Part shown: piece by piece, positions 23,336-31,827 of the stretch
How the letters are laid out: each line of letters begins with the position of its first letter
How positions within the stretch are numbered: the stretch's first letter is position 1
Assembly: GCA_000474255.1 (NCBI GenBank)
Contig: BATO01000001.1
Coordinates: 62,001 to 126,000 of the forward strand
Reading direction: 5' to 3'
Length of the DNA: 64,000 nt
Source: Aquipseudomonas alcaligenes MRY13-0052
Lineage (GTDB): Bacteria > Pseudomonadota > Gammaproteobacteria > Pseudomonadales > Pseudomonadaceae
Program-made: the position numbers and the translations under genes
The notes under the pieces: generated by a model
What the model was told of the DNA's origin: nothing
What the model saw: only the letters and a program-made list of their open reading frames with translations
Databases searched by the model: none

Positions 23336-24291
23336 TGCGCCTGCTGCGGCCGGGGCTCCTCGCCCTGGCCGTGCTTCTCACCGGTTGCGCCAGCGGCCCG
23401 CTGCTGCCGCCGCAGAGCGAGCGGCTGCCCGAGCGCATCGAGCTGGTGGACGTGCCCTTCTACCCGCAGGAGGACTACCAGTGCGGCCCGGCGGCGCTGG
23501 CCACGGTGCTGGTGCACCGCGGCGTGGCGACCTCGCCCGAGGCGCTGGTGCCCAAGGTCTACCTGCCCGAGCGGCGCGGCAGCCTCAAGCTGGAACTGGT
23601 GGCGGCGGCGCGACAGAGCGGCATGCTGGTCTACCCGCTGCAGCCGAGCCTGGATGCCCTGCTGGCCCAGGTGGCGGCGGGCAACCCGGTGCTGGTGATG
23701 CAGAACCTCGGCCTCGACTGGTACCCGCAATGGCACTTCGCGGTGGTGGTCGGCTACGACCGCGCCAAGGACGAGTTGGTGCTGCGCTCGGCCACCACGC
23801 GGCGCTGGGTTACCGACCTGCGCAGCTTCGATCGCACCTGGGCCCGCGCCGAGCGCTGGGCGGTGGTTACCCTGCCCCCCGAACAACTGCCGGCCGAGCC
23901 GCGCCTGGAAGCCTGGATGCAAGGCGCCAGCGACCTGGAGCAGACCGGCCAGCACGAGCGCGCCGAACGCGCCTACCTGACCGCTTCCGGCCACTGGTAC
24001 CGCGAGCCGCTGCCGCTGTTCGCCCTGGCCAACGCGCGCTACATCGAAGGCGACCGCGACGGCGCGGAGAAGGCCCTGCGCGAAAGCATCGCCCGCAAGC
24101 CGGACTACGCCCTGGGCTGGTTCAACCTCTCCGAGCTGCTGGCCGAACGCGGCTGTCCGAACCAGGCCGGGCAGGCCCGCGCCTGCGCCCGCCAGTTGGC
24201 CCCGGACGACACGCGCATGGCCGCACCCCTCGGTGACGCAGCCAAGGCCGGCGGCCGGTGTGAAGCCCTGCCGGCGTGCGGGGGGCAATGA
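23335..24291 (+). CDS. PA2778-family lipoprotein with C39-like cysteine peptidase and TPR domains
   Basis: A 318-residue lipoprotein. Signal LLALAVLLTGC supplies a lipobox with Cys at about residue 18. The N-terminal half is a papain-like C39 fold: VPFYPQEDYQCGPAALATVL gives Gln and the catalytic Cys, and WHFAVVVGYD gives the His. The C-terminal half has two TPR-like repeats (AERAYLTASGHWYREPLPLFALAN, ALGWFNLSELLAERG). ATG 23335 (TGATG) was preferred because it gives a compact signal sequence; ATG 23323 is possible. It probably works in the periplasm or on the inner face of the outer membrane together with the PA2779-type protein. Confidence 0.78.
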   Translation: MRLLRPGLLALAVLLTGCASGPLLPPQSERLPERIELVDVPFYPQEDYQCGPAALATVLVHRGVATSPEALVPKVYLPERRGSLKLELVAAARQSGMLVYPLQPSLDALLAQVAAGNPVLVMQNLGLDWYPQWHFAVVVGYDRAKDELVLRSATTRRWVTDLRSFDRTWARAERWAVVTLPPEQLPAEPRLEAWMQGASDLEQTGQHERAERAYLTASGHWYREPLPLFALANARYIEGDRDGAEKALRESIARKPDYALGWFNLSELLAERGCPNQAGQARACARQLAPDDTRMAAPLGDAAKAGGRCEALPACGGQ

Positions 24292-24737
24292 TTTCCCTTT
24301 AGGAGCGAATTCATTGGCTCTGTCTGCGTTAAGTGTTGCTAGAGGATTTGAGTCCAGCTGATTGCCGAGCTCTGGTGATGTTTCTGGTTTCGCCCCCCCG
24401 GGCGAGTCCCTTTTTTCAATCGTCGGGATGCCGAACCACAAAAAAGGAACCAAAAACGCTTGCCCCATCATCCGGCCCCGGCTTCGCCGGGGTTCCTTCA
24501 CTCCCTCGTTGCTCTGGGGGCCGGCGCGATGGGCCATCCATGGCCTGGCGCGCCTCTCGCGGCATCCATGCCGCTCGTCCCCCGGCGCAACGACTGCGTT
24601 CAGCCTCCTGGAGGGGCGTTGGCGGCTGCTCCAACTTTCTTCGTCCAACGCATCTCCACGTGGTGCGCACGGACTTTCGTAGGATGGGTAGAGCTCCGCG
24701 AAACCCATCACGTCGGTGCCACCAGGAGGCCCGTCGC
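24292..24737. repeat. 446-bp non-coding stretch carrying a long dispersed repeat
   Basis: From about 24370 to 24670 the sequence reads like a repeat I recognise from many Pseudomonas genomes: TCGGGATGCCGAACCACAAA, then GGAACCAAAAACGCTTGCC, then a GC-rich GCTTCGCCGGGGTTCC segment. Open frames here have no protein character. A family 1 repeat follows at 24678-24708. I see no gene. The recognition is from memory and a genome-wide search would settle the copy number. Confidence 0.55.
24678..24708 (-). repeat. Dispersed intergenic repeat, family 1
   Basis: CGTAGGATGGGTAGAGCTCCG continues as CGAAACCCAT, differing from the copy at 18499 only in the middle (CTCCG for CGCAG). It sits just downstream of the AraC gene stop on the opposite strand. 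Confidence 0.8.
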
Positions 24738-25610
24738 TTACCCCATCGCCGCCCGATAGTCCCCCGGCGTGCCGCCGACCGCGCTGCGGAAGCGGTTGCT
24801 GAAGTGGCTGGCGCTGGCGAAACCGCAGGCCAGGGCGACCTCGCCCAGGGGCAGGGCGGTGCGGGCCAGCAGGTGGCGGGCGTGGGCCAGGCGGCGGGCG
24901 AGCACGTACTGGTGCGGCGGCAAGCCGAAGCTTTCGCGGAACATCCGCGCGAAGTGGTACTCCGAAAGCGCGGATAAGGCCGCCAGCTCGCCCAGGCTCA
25001 GCGGTTCGGCCAGGTGGGCGTCGATGTACTCCATCAACCGCTTGCGCACCGCCGGGGCCAGGCCGCCCTTGAATTGCGGGCCCTGGCGCAGGCCGACCTG
25101 GGTCAGCAGGGTGTGGCCGAGCATCTCGTGGGCCAGGCTGCTGGTGAGCATGCGTTCGCCGGGCTCGTTCCAGTCGAGCTGGATGAGGCGGTGGAAGCGC
25201 GCGGCCTGCTCGGCGTCGTCGAGGAAGGTCGCCTCGTGCATCTGCAGCTCGCGGGGTTCGCGGTCGAGCAGGGTGACGGCGGCGTGGGCGAACTGCGCCG
25301 GGGCGATGTACAGGTGCGCCAGGCGGATCTCGCCGTTGATCACCCAGGAGGACTCGTGCCCGGCAGGGAGGATGCACAGCTTGTCCGGCGCGCCCTTGGT
25401 GTCCGGGCGCTCGCGGCGGAAGGTGCCGGTGCCGCCGGCCAGGTAGCACGACAGCGTGTGCAGGCGGGTGCCCTGGTAGTCGCGGGCGTCGTGGTGGTTG
25501 CTCCACAGCGCCGCGCCCATGCCATCGCCCAGCTCGGCGGCATGCTCCAGGCGGGCATGGGGCGAGCTGGCGAGGGACTGGAAGACCTGGTTCTGCAGGA
25601 GTGACGACAT
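24738..25610 (-). CDS. AraC-family transcriptional regulator with cupin sensor domain
   Basis: A 290-residue regulator. The N-terminal half is a cupin-like ligand domain (LHTLSCYLAGGTGTFRRE, ILPAGHESSWVI). The C-terminal AraC domain has both helix-turn-helix motifs (LSLGELAALSALSEYHFARMF and LPLGEVALACGFASASHFSNRF) and ends GGTPGDYR. It is divergent from the EamA transporter at 25752, with about 140 nt between, so it likely regulates that transporter. The inducer is unknown. Confidence 0.87.
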   Translation of the reverse strand: MSSLLQNQVFQSLASSPHARLEHAAELGDGMGAALWSNHHDARDYQGTRLHTLSCYLAGGTGTFRRERPDTKGAPDKLCILPAGHESSWVINGEIRLAHLYIAPAQFAHAAVTLLDREPRELQMHEATFLDDAEQAARFHRLIQLDWNEPGERMLTSSLAHEMLGHTLLTQVGLRQGPQFKGGLAPAVRKRLMEYIDAHLAEPLSLGELAALSALSEYHFARMFRESFGLPPHQYVLARRLAHARHLLARTALPLGEVALACGFASASHFSNRFRSAVGGTPGDYRAAMG

Positions 25611-25751
25611 GCGCGGGGCAACCGGGTGGCTTGGGTGACCATGCTAGCGCGGGCGCCCGCGCGACGCAGCGGGGTGGCGCAGATAAGCGCAAGTTTTTGC
25701 AAGCGCGCCGACGGGCTGCGCGGGAGACTGGCCCCTCGACGCACCACCCGG

Positions 25752-26666
25752 ATGACCGCCATGAACCTCTCGCTGTACCTGCTCACCGTCCTGATCTGGG
25801 GCACCACCTGGATCGCCATCAAGCTGCAGATGGGCGAGGTGGCCATTCCCGTGTCCATCGCCTACCGCTTCGCCCTGGCCGCCGTGGTGCTGTTCGCCAT
25901 CCTCCTGCTCAGCCGCCGCCTGCAGAAGCTCGACGGCCGCGCGCAGATGATCTGCCTGGCCCAGGGGCTGTGCCTGTTCTGCGTCAACTTCATGTGCTTC
26001 TACACCGCCAGCCAGTGGATCCACAGCGGGCTGATCGCCGTGGTGTTCTCCACCGCCACCCTGTGGAACGCGCTGAATGCGCGGGTGTTCTTCGGCCAGC
26101 GCATCGCCGCCAACGTGCTGGCGGGTGGTGCCCTCGGCCTGGCCGGGCTGGCGCTGCTGTTCTGGCCGGAACTGGCCGGCCACCAGGCCAGCCGTGAAAC
26201 CCTGCTGGGCCTTGGCCTGGCGCTGCTGGGCACGCTGTGCTTCTCCGCCGGCAACATGCTCTCCAGCCTGCAGCAGAAGGCCGGCTACCGGCCGCTGACC
26301 ACCAACGCCTGGGGCATGTTCTATGGCGCCTCGCTGCTGGTGCTGGGGTGCCTGGCCAGCGGCACGCCCTTCGGCATGGAGTGGAACACCCGCTACCTCG
26401 GCTCGCTGCTGTACCTGGCGATCCCCGGCTCGGTGATCGGCTTCACCGCCTACCTGACCCTGGTCGGGCGCATGGGGCCGGAGCGCGCGGCCTACTGCAC
26501 CGTGCTGTTCCCGGTGGTGGCGCTGAACATCTCGGCCTTCGCCGAAGGCTACAGCTGGACCGCCCCGGCGCTGCTCGGCCTGGTGCTGGTGATGGCCGGC
26601 AACCTGCTGGTGTTCCGCAAGCCCAAGGCGCCGGTGGCCGCCGCGCCCCTGGGGAGCCGCGCATGA
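25752..26666 (+). CDS. EamA/DMT family transporter
   Basis: A 304-residue inner-membrane exporter of the drug/metabolite transporter superfamily with ten predicted helices in two EamA repeats. The first repeat opens with LLTVLIWGTTWIAIKLQMG; the second ends LLGLVLVMAGNLLVF. Such proteins export amino acids or other metabolites. ATG 25752 was used; ATG 25761 is an equal alternative and neither has a strong ribosome-binding site. It overlaps the cupin gene by 4 nt and is divergent from an AraC regulator. Confidence 0.87.
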   Translation: MTAMNLSLYLLTVLIWGTTWIAIKLQMGEVAIPVSIAYRFALAAVVLFAILLLSRRLQKLDGRAQMICLAQGLCLFCVNFMCFYTASQWIHSGLIAVVFSTATLWNALNARVFFGQRIAANVLAGGALGLAGLALLFWPELAGHQASRETLLGLGLALLGTLCFSAGNMLSSLQQKAGYRPLTTNAWGMFYGASLLVLGCLASGTPFGMEWNTRYLGSLLYLAIPGSVIGFTAYLTLVGRMGPERAAYCTVLFPVVALNISAFAEGYSWTAPALLGLVLVMAGNLLVFRKPKAPVAAAPLGSRA

Positions 26667-26980
26667 GCCAGCGCGTGGTACGCAGCCGCGACTTCACCGC
26701 CGAGCGCGCCTGGGGGGCGCTGGATATCGCCAACCTCGACGGCACCACGGTGCGCCTGCACTGGACCGACCAGCCCTACATCTGGCACGTCAACGACGGC
26801 AGCGAAGTCTTCGTGGTGCTCGATGGCGAGGTGGAGATGCGCTACCGCGAGGGCGGCGAGGAGCACGCGGTGCTGCTGGGCGTCGGCGACCTCTTCCATG
26901 CCGGCCCCGGTTGCGAGCACGTGGCCCACCCGCGTGGGGCGGCGCGCATTCTGGTGGTGGAGCGCGAAGGCAGCGTCTAG
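26663..26980 (+). CDS. Small cupin-domain protein
   Basis: A 105-residue single cupin (WHVNDGSEVFVVLDGEVEMRY with the second motif GVGDLFHAGPGCEHVA). The first motif keeps the His and Glu positions only partly, so metal binding is uncertain. It starts at the ATGA overlap with the EamA gene and its last bases overlap the convergent AraC gene by 4 nt. Probably a metabolite-binding or small modifying protein tied to the transporter; function unknown. Confidence 0.78.
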   Translation: MSQRVVRSRDFTAERAWGALDIANLDGTTVRLHWTDQPYIWHVNDGSEVFVVLDGEVEMRYREGGEEHAVLLGVGDLFHAGPGCEHVAHPRGAARILVVEREGSV

Positions 26981-27795
26981 CGGCGCAGGGCCCGCGCCAG
27001 CACACCGGGCGTGTAGCCGTAGGCCCGGGTGAAATGGCGGTTGAGGTGGCTCTGGTCGGCGAAGCCGGTGGCCAGCGCGGCCTGAATCAACGGCTCGCCG
27101 GCGAGGATCAGGCGATGGGCCTTGTGCAGCTGGCGCTGCAGGCGATACGCGTGGGGCGGCAGCGCGGTGACGGCCTTGAAGGCGCGGAGGAAATGATGCG
27201 GGCTGACGCCGGCCTCGAAGGCCAGTTCGGCGAGGCTGACGGCCTGCTCCGGCGCTTCGTCCAGCCGTGCCCGTGCCCGGGCGATGGCCTGCCGGGGCAG
27301 TGACAGCGGCGGCGTGGGGGCGCTTTCCACCAGCGGCCCGAGAATCGACAGCAGTTCCTGCTCCGCCACTTCCCACCAGGGTTCGCTGGCCGGGCCGGTG
27401 AGGGCCGCGTGGAGCCTGTGGAAGGCCTGGTTGGTGGCGCTCCGTGGTAGCACCGGGTAGGCGAATTCGCAGCCGGGGCTTTGCCCCAGTGCCTGGGCCA
27501 CGTGCCCGATCAAGGCAGTGTCGAAATAGAGCATGCGCCAGCTGCGCGAGCCGTGCGCCACCGGGCGGCCGTCGTGCACTTCGTTGGGGTTCACCGCGAT
27601 CAGGCAGCCCGGTTCCGCGCGTACCTCGCCCCGGCCGCTGGCCGAATCCTGGGCGCCCTGGAGGATCATGCCGATGCCGAAGCGGTCGTGGGTGTGATGG
27701 CCGAAAGCGCGACTGGAGGTGGCTTCCACCGCGAGAATGCCGGGCAGCCGGCAGGGCTGGATGTCGAAGGCTTCGGTGTGCGTCCCGCCGGCCAT
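26977..27795 (-). CDS. AraC-family transcriptional regulator
   Basis: A 272-residue regulator with an AraC_binding cupin sensor (HHTHDRFGIGMILQG, CLIAVNPNEVHDG) and a C-terminal AraC domain (VSLAELAFEAGVSPHHFLRAF; LIQAALATGFADQSHLNRHF, then AYGYTPG). ATG 27795 is preceded by GGGAG at a good distance. It is divergent from the second EamA transporter at 27940 and convergent with the cupin gene. A role in controlling the transporter on its right is likely from this layout. Confidence 0.87.
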   Translation of the reverse strand: MAGGTHTEAFDIQPCRLPGILAVEATSSRAFGHHTHDRFGIGMILQGAQDSASGRGEVRAEPGCLIAVNPNEVHDGRPVAHGSRSWRMLYFDTALIGHVAQALGQSPGCEFAYPVLPRSATNQAFHRLHAALTGPASEPWWEVAEQELLSILGPLVESAPTPPLSLPRQAIARARARLDEAPEQAVSLAELAFEAGVSPHHFLRAFKAVTALPPHAYRLQRQLHKAHRLILAGEPLIQAALATGFADQSHLNRHFTRAYGYTPGVLARALRR

Positions 27796-27939
27796 GTGCG
27801 GCTCCCGGTCGTGTGCGAGGCCGCAGTATAGCCAGGGTGGGCACGGGCCCCGGCAGATCAATTTCGTTCAAGAACCGAGGCGGCGGATGCGCCTGAATGT
27901 GCCCTCGCAATCCAGCGAGAGGCTATTCGGGAGGTCGGG

Positions 27940-28818
27940 GTGTCGAGACGTGCACAAGGCTATCTGCTGCTGTCACTGGCGATGATGACGGTGGGCACCA
28001 CGGTCATCGCTTCCAAGGTCCTGGCGGGCAACGTGCCGCCGTTCCAGGCCACCGCGCTGCGCTTCGCCCTGGCCCTGCCGGTGATGCTGTGGCTGCTGCG
28101 GCGCCAGGGTGCAGTGTGGCCGCATCTGGGGACTGAGGACCGTGTGTTGCTGGTGCTCCAGGCCGCCGCTGGCAGCGTGGGCTACACGGTGCTGCTGGTG
28201 ATGGGCCTGGCCCACCTGCCGGCGGCGGATGCGGGGGTGATCATCGGCACCTTGCCGGCGGTGTCCGCGCTGTTCTCGGTGCTGGTACTGGGGGAGCGAC
28301 CGGGGCTGCGGCAGGCGGCCAGCGTGGCCTTGGCGACCCTGGGGGTGATGGCGGTGGCCTGGAAGGCCAGCGGGCCGAGCAGCGGGTTCGGCATGCTCTG
28401 CGTGTTCGGCGCGGTGCTGTGCGAGAGCGCGTTCATCCTGCTCAACAAGCGCATGCGCCAACCGTTGGGCGCGGTGCAGCAGGCCACGGCCATGGTCGTC
28501 CTCGGGTTGCTGGTGTCGGCGCCGCTGGCCCTGCTGGAGGGGCCGGTGGCCTGGCCTGCGCCGGCATCCCTGGGGGCGCTGGCGTGGTACGCCTGGGTGC
28601 CGACGGCGGCGGGCTTCCTGCTCTGGTACGCCGGCTCGTCGCGAGTCAGCGGCGGGGAGGCGGCCACCTTCACGGCGGTGGCTCCGCTTACGGCGGTGGC
28701 GCTGGCGGCCGTGTTGCTGGGGGAGCCGCTGGGGCTGTCCCAGGGGCTGGGCATTGGCGCGGTGGTCCTGGCGATCCTGGTGCTGGCGGTGCCGTTACGC
28801 GACACGGCAAACCGCTAG
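27940..28818 (+). CDS. EamA/DMT family transporter
   Basis: A 292-residue inner-membrane transporter with ten predicted helices in two EamA repeats (GYLLLSLAMMTVGTTVIASK; and the second LCESAFILLNKRMRQP). The start is GTG 27940, with GGGAGG eight bases upstream. It is divergent from the AraC gene ending at 27795. The substrate is unknown; this family exports small metabolites such as threonine, cysteine or riboflavin. Confidence 0.87.
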   Translation: MSRRAQGYLLLSLAMMTVGTTVIASKVLAGNVPPFQATALRFALALPVMLWLLRRQGAVWPHLGTEDRVLLVLQAAAGSVGYTVLLVMGLAHLPAADAGVIIGTLPAVSALFSVLVLGERPGLRQAASVALATLGVMAVAWKASGPSSGFGMLCVFGAVLCESAFILLNKRMRQPLGAVQQATAMVVLGLLVSAPLALLEGPVAWPAPASLGALAWYAWVPTAAGFLLWYAGSSRVSGGEAATFTAVAPLTAVALAAVLLGEPLGLSQGLGIGAVVLAILVLAVPLRDTANR

Positions 28819-28849
28819 CCCTCCCCACAGGTTCATCGCTACCAGTTCC

Positions 28850-28909
28850 GTAGCCCGGGCTTCAGCCCGGGAGCGGTGCCGAGTGTTCCCGGACTGAAGT
28901 CCGGGCTAC
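28850..28909. repeat. Paired family 3 repeat forming a 60-bp hairpin
   Basis: GTAGCCCGGGCTTCAGCCCGG and CCCGGACTGAAGTCCGGGCTA face each other around a 16-nt spacer, giving an extended inverted repeat. It lies 31 nt after the EamA stop. It may stabilise or end the transcript, but it belongs to the dispersed repeat family seen at 18604 and 10749, with no T-run. Confidence 0.8.
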
Positions 28910-28950
28910 GGTCTAGTGCTGGTCTTGCCATTGCCCGGCACGGCCAGCCG

Positions 28951-29190
28951 CTAGCCGCCGGCTTCGTCGGCCTTCTTCGCCCCGCGCATGTTCATCGCCG
29001 CCAGGCACAGTTGCAGCACGATCAGCGCCCAGGCCTGGGCATGCAGGCCCCAGGTTATCCACAGGGCGTTGCTGGCCAGGAACACCCAGAAGCCGATGTG
29101 TCGCCGGGCGGGTGTCTTCGAGCCGATCAGCCAGGCGGCGGCCACGGTGACCAGCATCGCCGGCCATTGCAGCAGGTCGAGATAATCCAT
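28951..29190 (-). CDS. Small inner-membrane protein, unknown function
   Basis: A 79-residue hydrophobic protein with about three membrane segments (PAMLVTVAAAWLIG, IGFWVFLASNALWITWG, WALIVLQLCLAAMNMRGA) and a basic-acidic tail. It resembles small proteins often labelled amino-acid transporter-like in Pseudomonas, but I see no substrate-binding feature and would not assign a function. Start ATG 29190 has an AGGGGGAACC sequence upstream. Confidence 0.65.
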   Translation of the reverse strand: MDYLDLLQWPAMLVTVAAAWLIGSKTPARRHIGFWVFLASNALWITWGLHAQAWALIVLQLCLAAMNMRGAKKADEAGG

Positions 29191-29247
29191 CGGTTCCCCC
29201 TTGTTCTCTTTTTAGTGAGGCGGGGAGGGCGACGGTTCCAACGTTTT

Positions 29248-29784
29248 TCAGGCGCCCAGGGGCTGGCTGAAGAACAGCGCGACTTCCTCGGGTGCGGTCT
29301 CGCGCGGGTCGTAGAGGGCGGTGTTGAGGCCACTGAAGGCGAAGCCGGATTTCAGGTAGAAACCGATGGCCGGGTGGTTGCTGCTCTGGGTCTCCAGCCA
29401 CAGGCAGCGCGCGCCGCTGCTGCGGGCGAACGCCGTGGCCTGGTCCAGCAACCGCCGGCCCAGCCCCTGGCCCTTGCAGGCCGGCGCGACGAACAGCGCG
29501 CTCAGCTCGGCGCTGCGGTTCCATTCCTCCAGCCGCACGCAGGCGAACCCCGCCAGGCTGCCGTCCTCTGCCACGGCGGCGAGGGCGAAGTCGGCGTCCT
29601 CGACATCCTCGGCGAACCCCTCGGCGTCATAGCGCTTGCGGAAGGGCTCCGCGCGACGTTCCTCGACCAGCGCAAAGGCCAGGCCCTGCCGCTCCACGCG
29701 GTAGAGCAGGTGGGTGTCGTAGCCGGCATCGAAGGCGCTCAGGGCTTCGGCGTCGCGGGGGAACTCGATGGGGCGCAGGTGCAT
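29248..29784 (-). CDS. GNAT-family N-acetyltransferase
   Basis: A 178-residue acetyltransferase. The acetyl-CoA site is clear: ALFVAPACKGQGLGRRLLDQA, with the Gln/Arg-x-x-Gly-x-Gly signature, followed by LWLETQSSNHPAIGFYLKSGF. The N-terminal part starts HLRPIEFPRD. The start ATG 29784 was used because homology begins there. Substrate unknown. It precedes the small membrane protein on the same strand with a 57-nt gap. Confidence 0.87.
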   Translation of the reverse strand: MHLRPIEFPRDAEALSAFDAGYDTHLLYRVERQGLAFALVEERRAEPFRKRYDAEGFAEDVEDADFALAAVAEDGSLAGFACVRLEEWNRSAELSALFVAPACKGQGLGRRLLDQATAFARSSGARCLWLETQSSNHPAIGFYLKSGFAFSGLNTALYDPRETAPEEVALFFSQPLGA

Positions 29785-29948
29785 GGTGTCCGTTCCGATG
29801 GGGGAGGCTGGGATTCTAGTGGGATCGACTTGCAACTGTGAGGGGGCGTGCCTCGGGGGGAGGTTGGTATTCGGGTGGGCGCCGCATGGTGGATGCAAAG
29901 AGCGGCATCCACCCTACACACCGGTAAGGTTCGAGCGGGGGAGCTGGG

Positions 29949-29982
29949 CGTAGGTTGGCGCCGAGCGCAGCGAGGCCCAACG
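29949..29982 (+). repeat. Dispersed intergenic repeat, family 2
   Basis: CGTAGGTTGGCGCCGAGCGC continues as AGCGAGGCCCAACG. The same element with one base changed is at 56719-56752. It lies next to the stop of the small membrane protein gene. Confidence 0.8.
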
Positions 29983-29991
29983 GGCGGGGCG

Positions 29992-30360
29992 TCAGCGGCG
30001 GGCGAGGAGGGTGAGCCAGGCGAAGGCGGGGTAGCAGAGGTAGTGCAGGAAGAAGAGGAAGACGGCCATGGGGCTGGGTTGGTCCTGCAGGGTCATCATG
30101 CCGAGCAGGCCGAGGTAGAGGACGCCGAGCAGGGCGCCGTAGCCGAGGACGATGCGCCAGGCTTCGCCGCGGCTGGGGGCGCGGCGCTGGATGAGGCGGA
30201 AGGCGGCGGCGAGGAGCAGGGCGACGGCACCGGCGATGACCAGGGTGGCGAGCAGGCCGCCGACCTTGACCAGGCTGCGCAGGGCGAGGTTGAGCACCAT
30301 CGCCAGGGCTACGCCACCGATGGCGTAGCGCAGGGTGAAGGCCGGGCGCGGGTCGTTCAC
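29992..30360 (-). CDS. Small inner-membrane protein, unknown function
   Basis: A 122-residue protein with four predicted membrane segments (around residues 13-30, 36-58, 68-92, 95-118). It starts at GTG 30360, overlapping the SDR stop as GTGA, so it is coupled to that gene. The C-terminal LHYLCYPAFAWLTLLARR is well conserved in look but I recognise no family. The coupling suggests a shared role with the SDR enzyme. Confidence 0.65.
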   Translation of the reverse strand: MNDPRPAFTLRYAIGGVALAMVLNLALRSLVKVGGLLATLVIAGAVALLLAAAFRLIQRRAPSRGEAWRIVLGYGALLGVLYLGLLGMMTLQDQPSPMAVFLFFLHYLCYPAFAWLTLLARR

Positions 30361-31196
30361 GGGCGTTCCAGGGCGACGTTGAGGCCGAAGCGTTTTCTCA
30401 GCACCGATTCCAGCAGGCCCTTGGGCAGCAGGGTGGCGAGCAGCGGCAGGGCGCGGCTGCCGTTGCCCAGGCGCAGCAGACGCGGGCGCGGGTGGCGCTG
30501 GATGGCGGCGAACAGGTCGCGGGCGAATTCGGTGGCGGGGGTGGGGTTGTCCTGGGAGGCGCGGGCACGGGCGCGGATGCCGTCGCGGATCGGCCACCAG
30601 GGCGAGCCTTCGGCGATCACGGCTTCGGCTTCGCGGCTGGCGTTGGCGCCGAAGCTGGAGGCGATGGCGCCGGGTTGCACTTCCATCACTTCGATGGCGA
30701 AGGGCGCGAGTTCCAGGCGCAGGGCGTCGGAGATCGCGTGCACGGCGGCCTTGGAGGCGCAGTAGGCGCCGGCGAAGGGGGTGACCAGCACGCTGGAGAC
30801 GCTGCCGATGTTGACCACCAGGCCGCGGCTGGCGCGCAGCACGGGGAAGCAGGCGCGGGTGAGGCCGATCAGCGAGAAGACGTTGGTTTCGAACTGCCGG
30901 CGCAGGGCGTCGGTGCCGCCGTCGAGCAGCGGGCCCATAGCGCCGTAGCCGGCGTTGTTGACCAGCACGTCGAGGCGCCCGGTTTCCCGTTGCAGGCGCT
31001 CGCCCAGCTGCGCCACCGCGTCCTCGTCGTTGACGTCCAGCTGCACGCCGATGAAGCCGGCGACATTGAGGGCGTCGACGTCATTGGCCTTGCGGGCGCA
31101 GGCCCAGACGCTGTAACCGGCGTGCTTGAAGGCATCGGCCAGGGCGCGGCCGATGCCACTGGAGCAGCCGGTGATGAGGGCAACGGGTTGGCTCAT
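30357..31196 (-). CDS. Short-chain dehydrogenase/reductase (SDR)
   Basis: A 279-residue classical SDR with the NAD(P) motif TGCSSGIG, the NNAG motif, the catalytic serine in NIGSVSSVL and the YxxxK pair (Tyr-Cys-Ala-Ser-Lys). It oxidises or reduces a hydroxy/keto substrate, likely hydrophobic given the family, but not identifiable here. The start ATG 31196 follows the homology; the frame extends further upstream. The next gene downstream overlaps by 4 nt. Confidence 0.88.
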   Translation of the reverse strand: MSQPVALITGCSSGIGRALADAFKHAGYSVWACARKANDVDALNVAGFIGVQLDVNDEDAVAQLGERLQRETGRLDVLVNNAGYGAMGPLLDGGTDALRRQFETNVFSLIGLTRACFPVLRASRGLVVNIGSVSSVLVTPFAGAYCASKAAVHAISDALRLELAPFAIEVMEVQPGAIASSFGANASREAEAVIAEGSPWWPIRDGIRARARASQDNPTPATEFARDLFAAIQRHPRPRLLRLGNGSRALPLLATLLPKGLLESVLRKRFGLNVALERP

Positions 31197-31248
31197 TGCT
31201 GGGTTCCTTGTTGGTCTTGTTGTGGTGGAGGCGACAGCGGGTGGGTGT

Positions 31249-31713
31249 TCAGTCGGTGAATCTGCCATGTAATCGCTCGGCGCGGAACTCCAGGGTCTGC
31301 GGGCGGTAGCCACTGCGCAGGGGCGGCAGGGGCAGGCAGTCGCTCCAGTCGGCGCCGGCCTGCAGGCGTGGCGGGCCGAGGGAGCGTTCGGCCTCGTAGG
31401 TCGATTGGGTGAGATTGATCGAGTCGCCTGGGCGGTAGGCCTGGATCACCCAGGCGAGGTCCAGCAGGGTGGTGCTGCTGCCGTTGTGCACGCGGATCTG
31501 CAGGGGGCGGTCGGCGGGGCACTGGTCGGGGGCGTAGCCGAGGCGCACGTCGAGCAGGGCCAGTTGGCGGTCCACCACGCGCTCCTCCCAGAGCACCCAG
31601 GCGGCGACCAGGCCGATGCCGAGCACGGCGACCAGGGAGATGGGCAGGGCCTTGGCGGGGTGGCGGATGACCAGGATCAGCCAGGTCAGGATGAGGATCG
31701 CACCGATCAGCAT
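31249..31713 (-). CDS. Membrane-anchored protein of unknown function
   Basis: A 154-residue protein with two membrane segments close to the N-terminus (IGAILILTWLILVI; ISLVAVLGIGLVAAWVLW) and a roughly 100-residue extracytoplasmic domain containing two cysteines (PDQCPAD and SDCLPL) that could form a disulphide. No recognised family. It is alone between the SDR gene and the alginate operon end. Confidence 0.65.
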   Translation of the reverse strand: MLIGAILILTWLILVIRHPAKALPISLVAVLGIGLVAAWVLWEERVVDRQLALLDVRLGYAPDQCPADRPLQIRVHNGSSTTLLDLAWVIQAYRPGDSINLTQSTYEAERSLGPPRLQAGADWSDCLPLPPLRSGYRPQTLEFRAERLHGRFTD

Positions 31714-31827
31714 GGGAACGCCCGTGGGGGTTTCGAGGGGCTCAATGCTAGCGCATTACGCTGCGGCGATGCGGGGTGGGATGTGCCAGGCGCGGGGGCC
31801 CGGCCGGGCCCCCTGGGTTGGCGCACG

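Noticed and set aside
24333-24977. Plus-strand frames of 214, 106 and 99 codons in the 24.3-25.0 kb region
   Set aside because: The sequence matches a dispersed non-coding repeat and partly runs antisense to the AraC gene.
28850-28909. Facing repeat pair read as an ordinary intrinsic terminator
   Set aside because: There is no T-run, and the same units occur singly elsewhere, so it is listed as a repeat.
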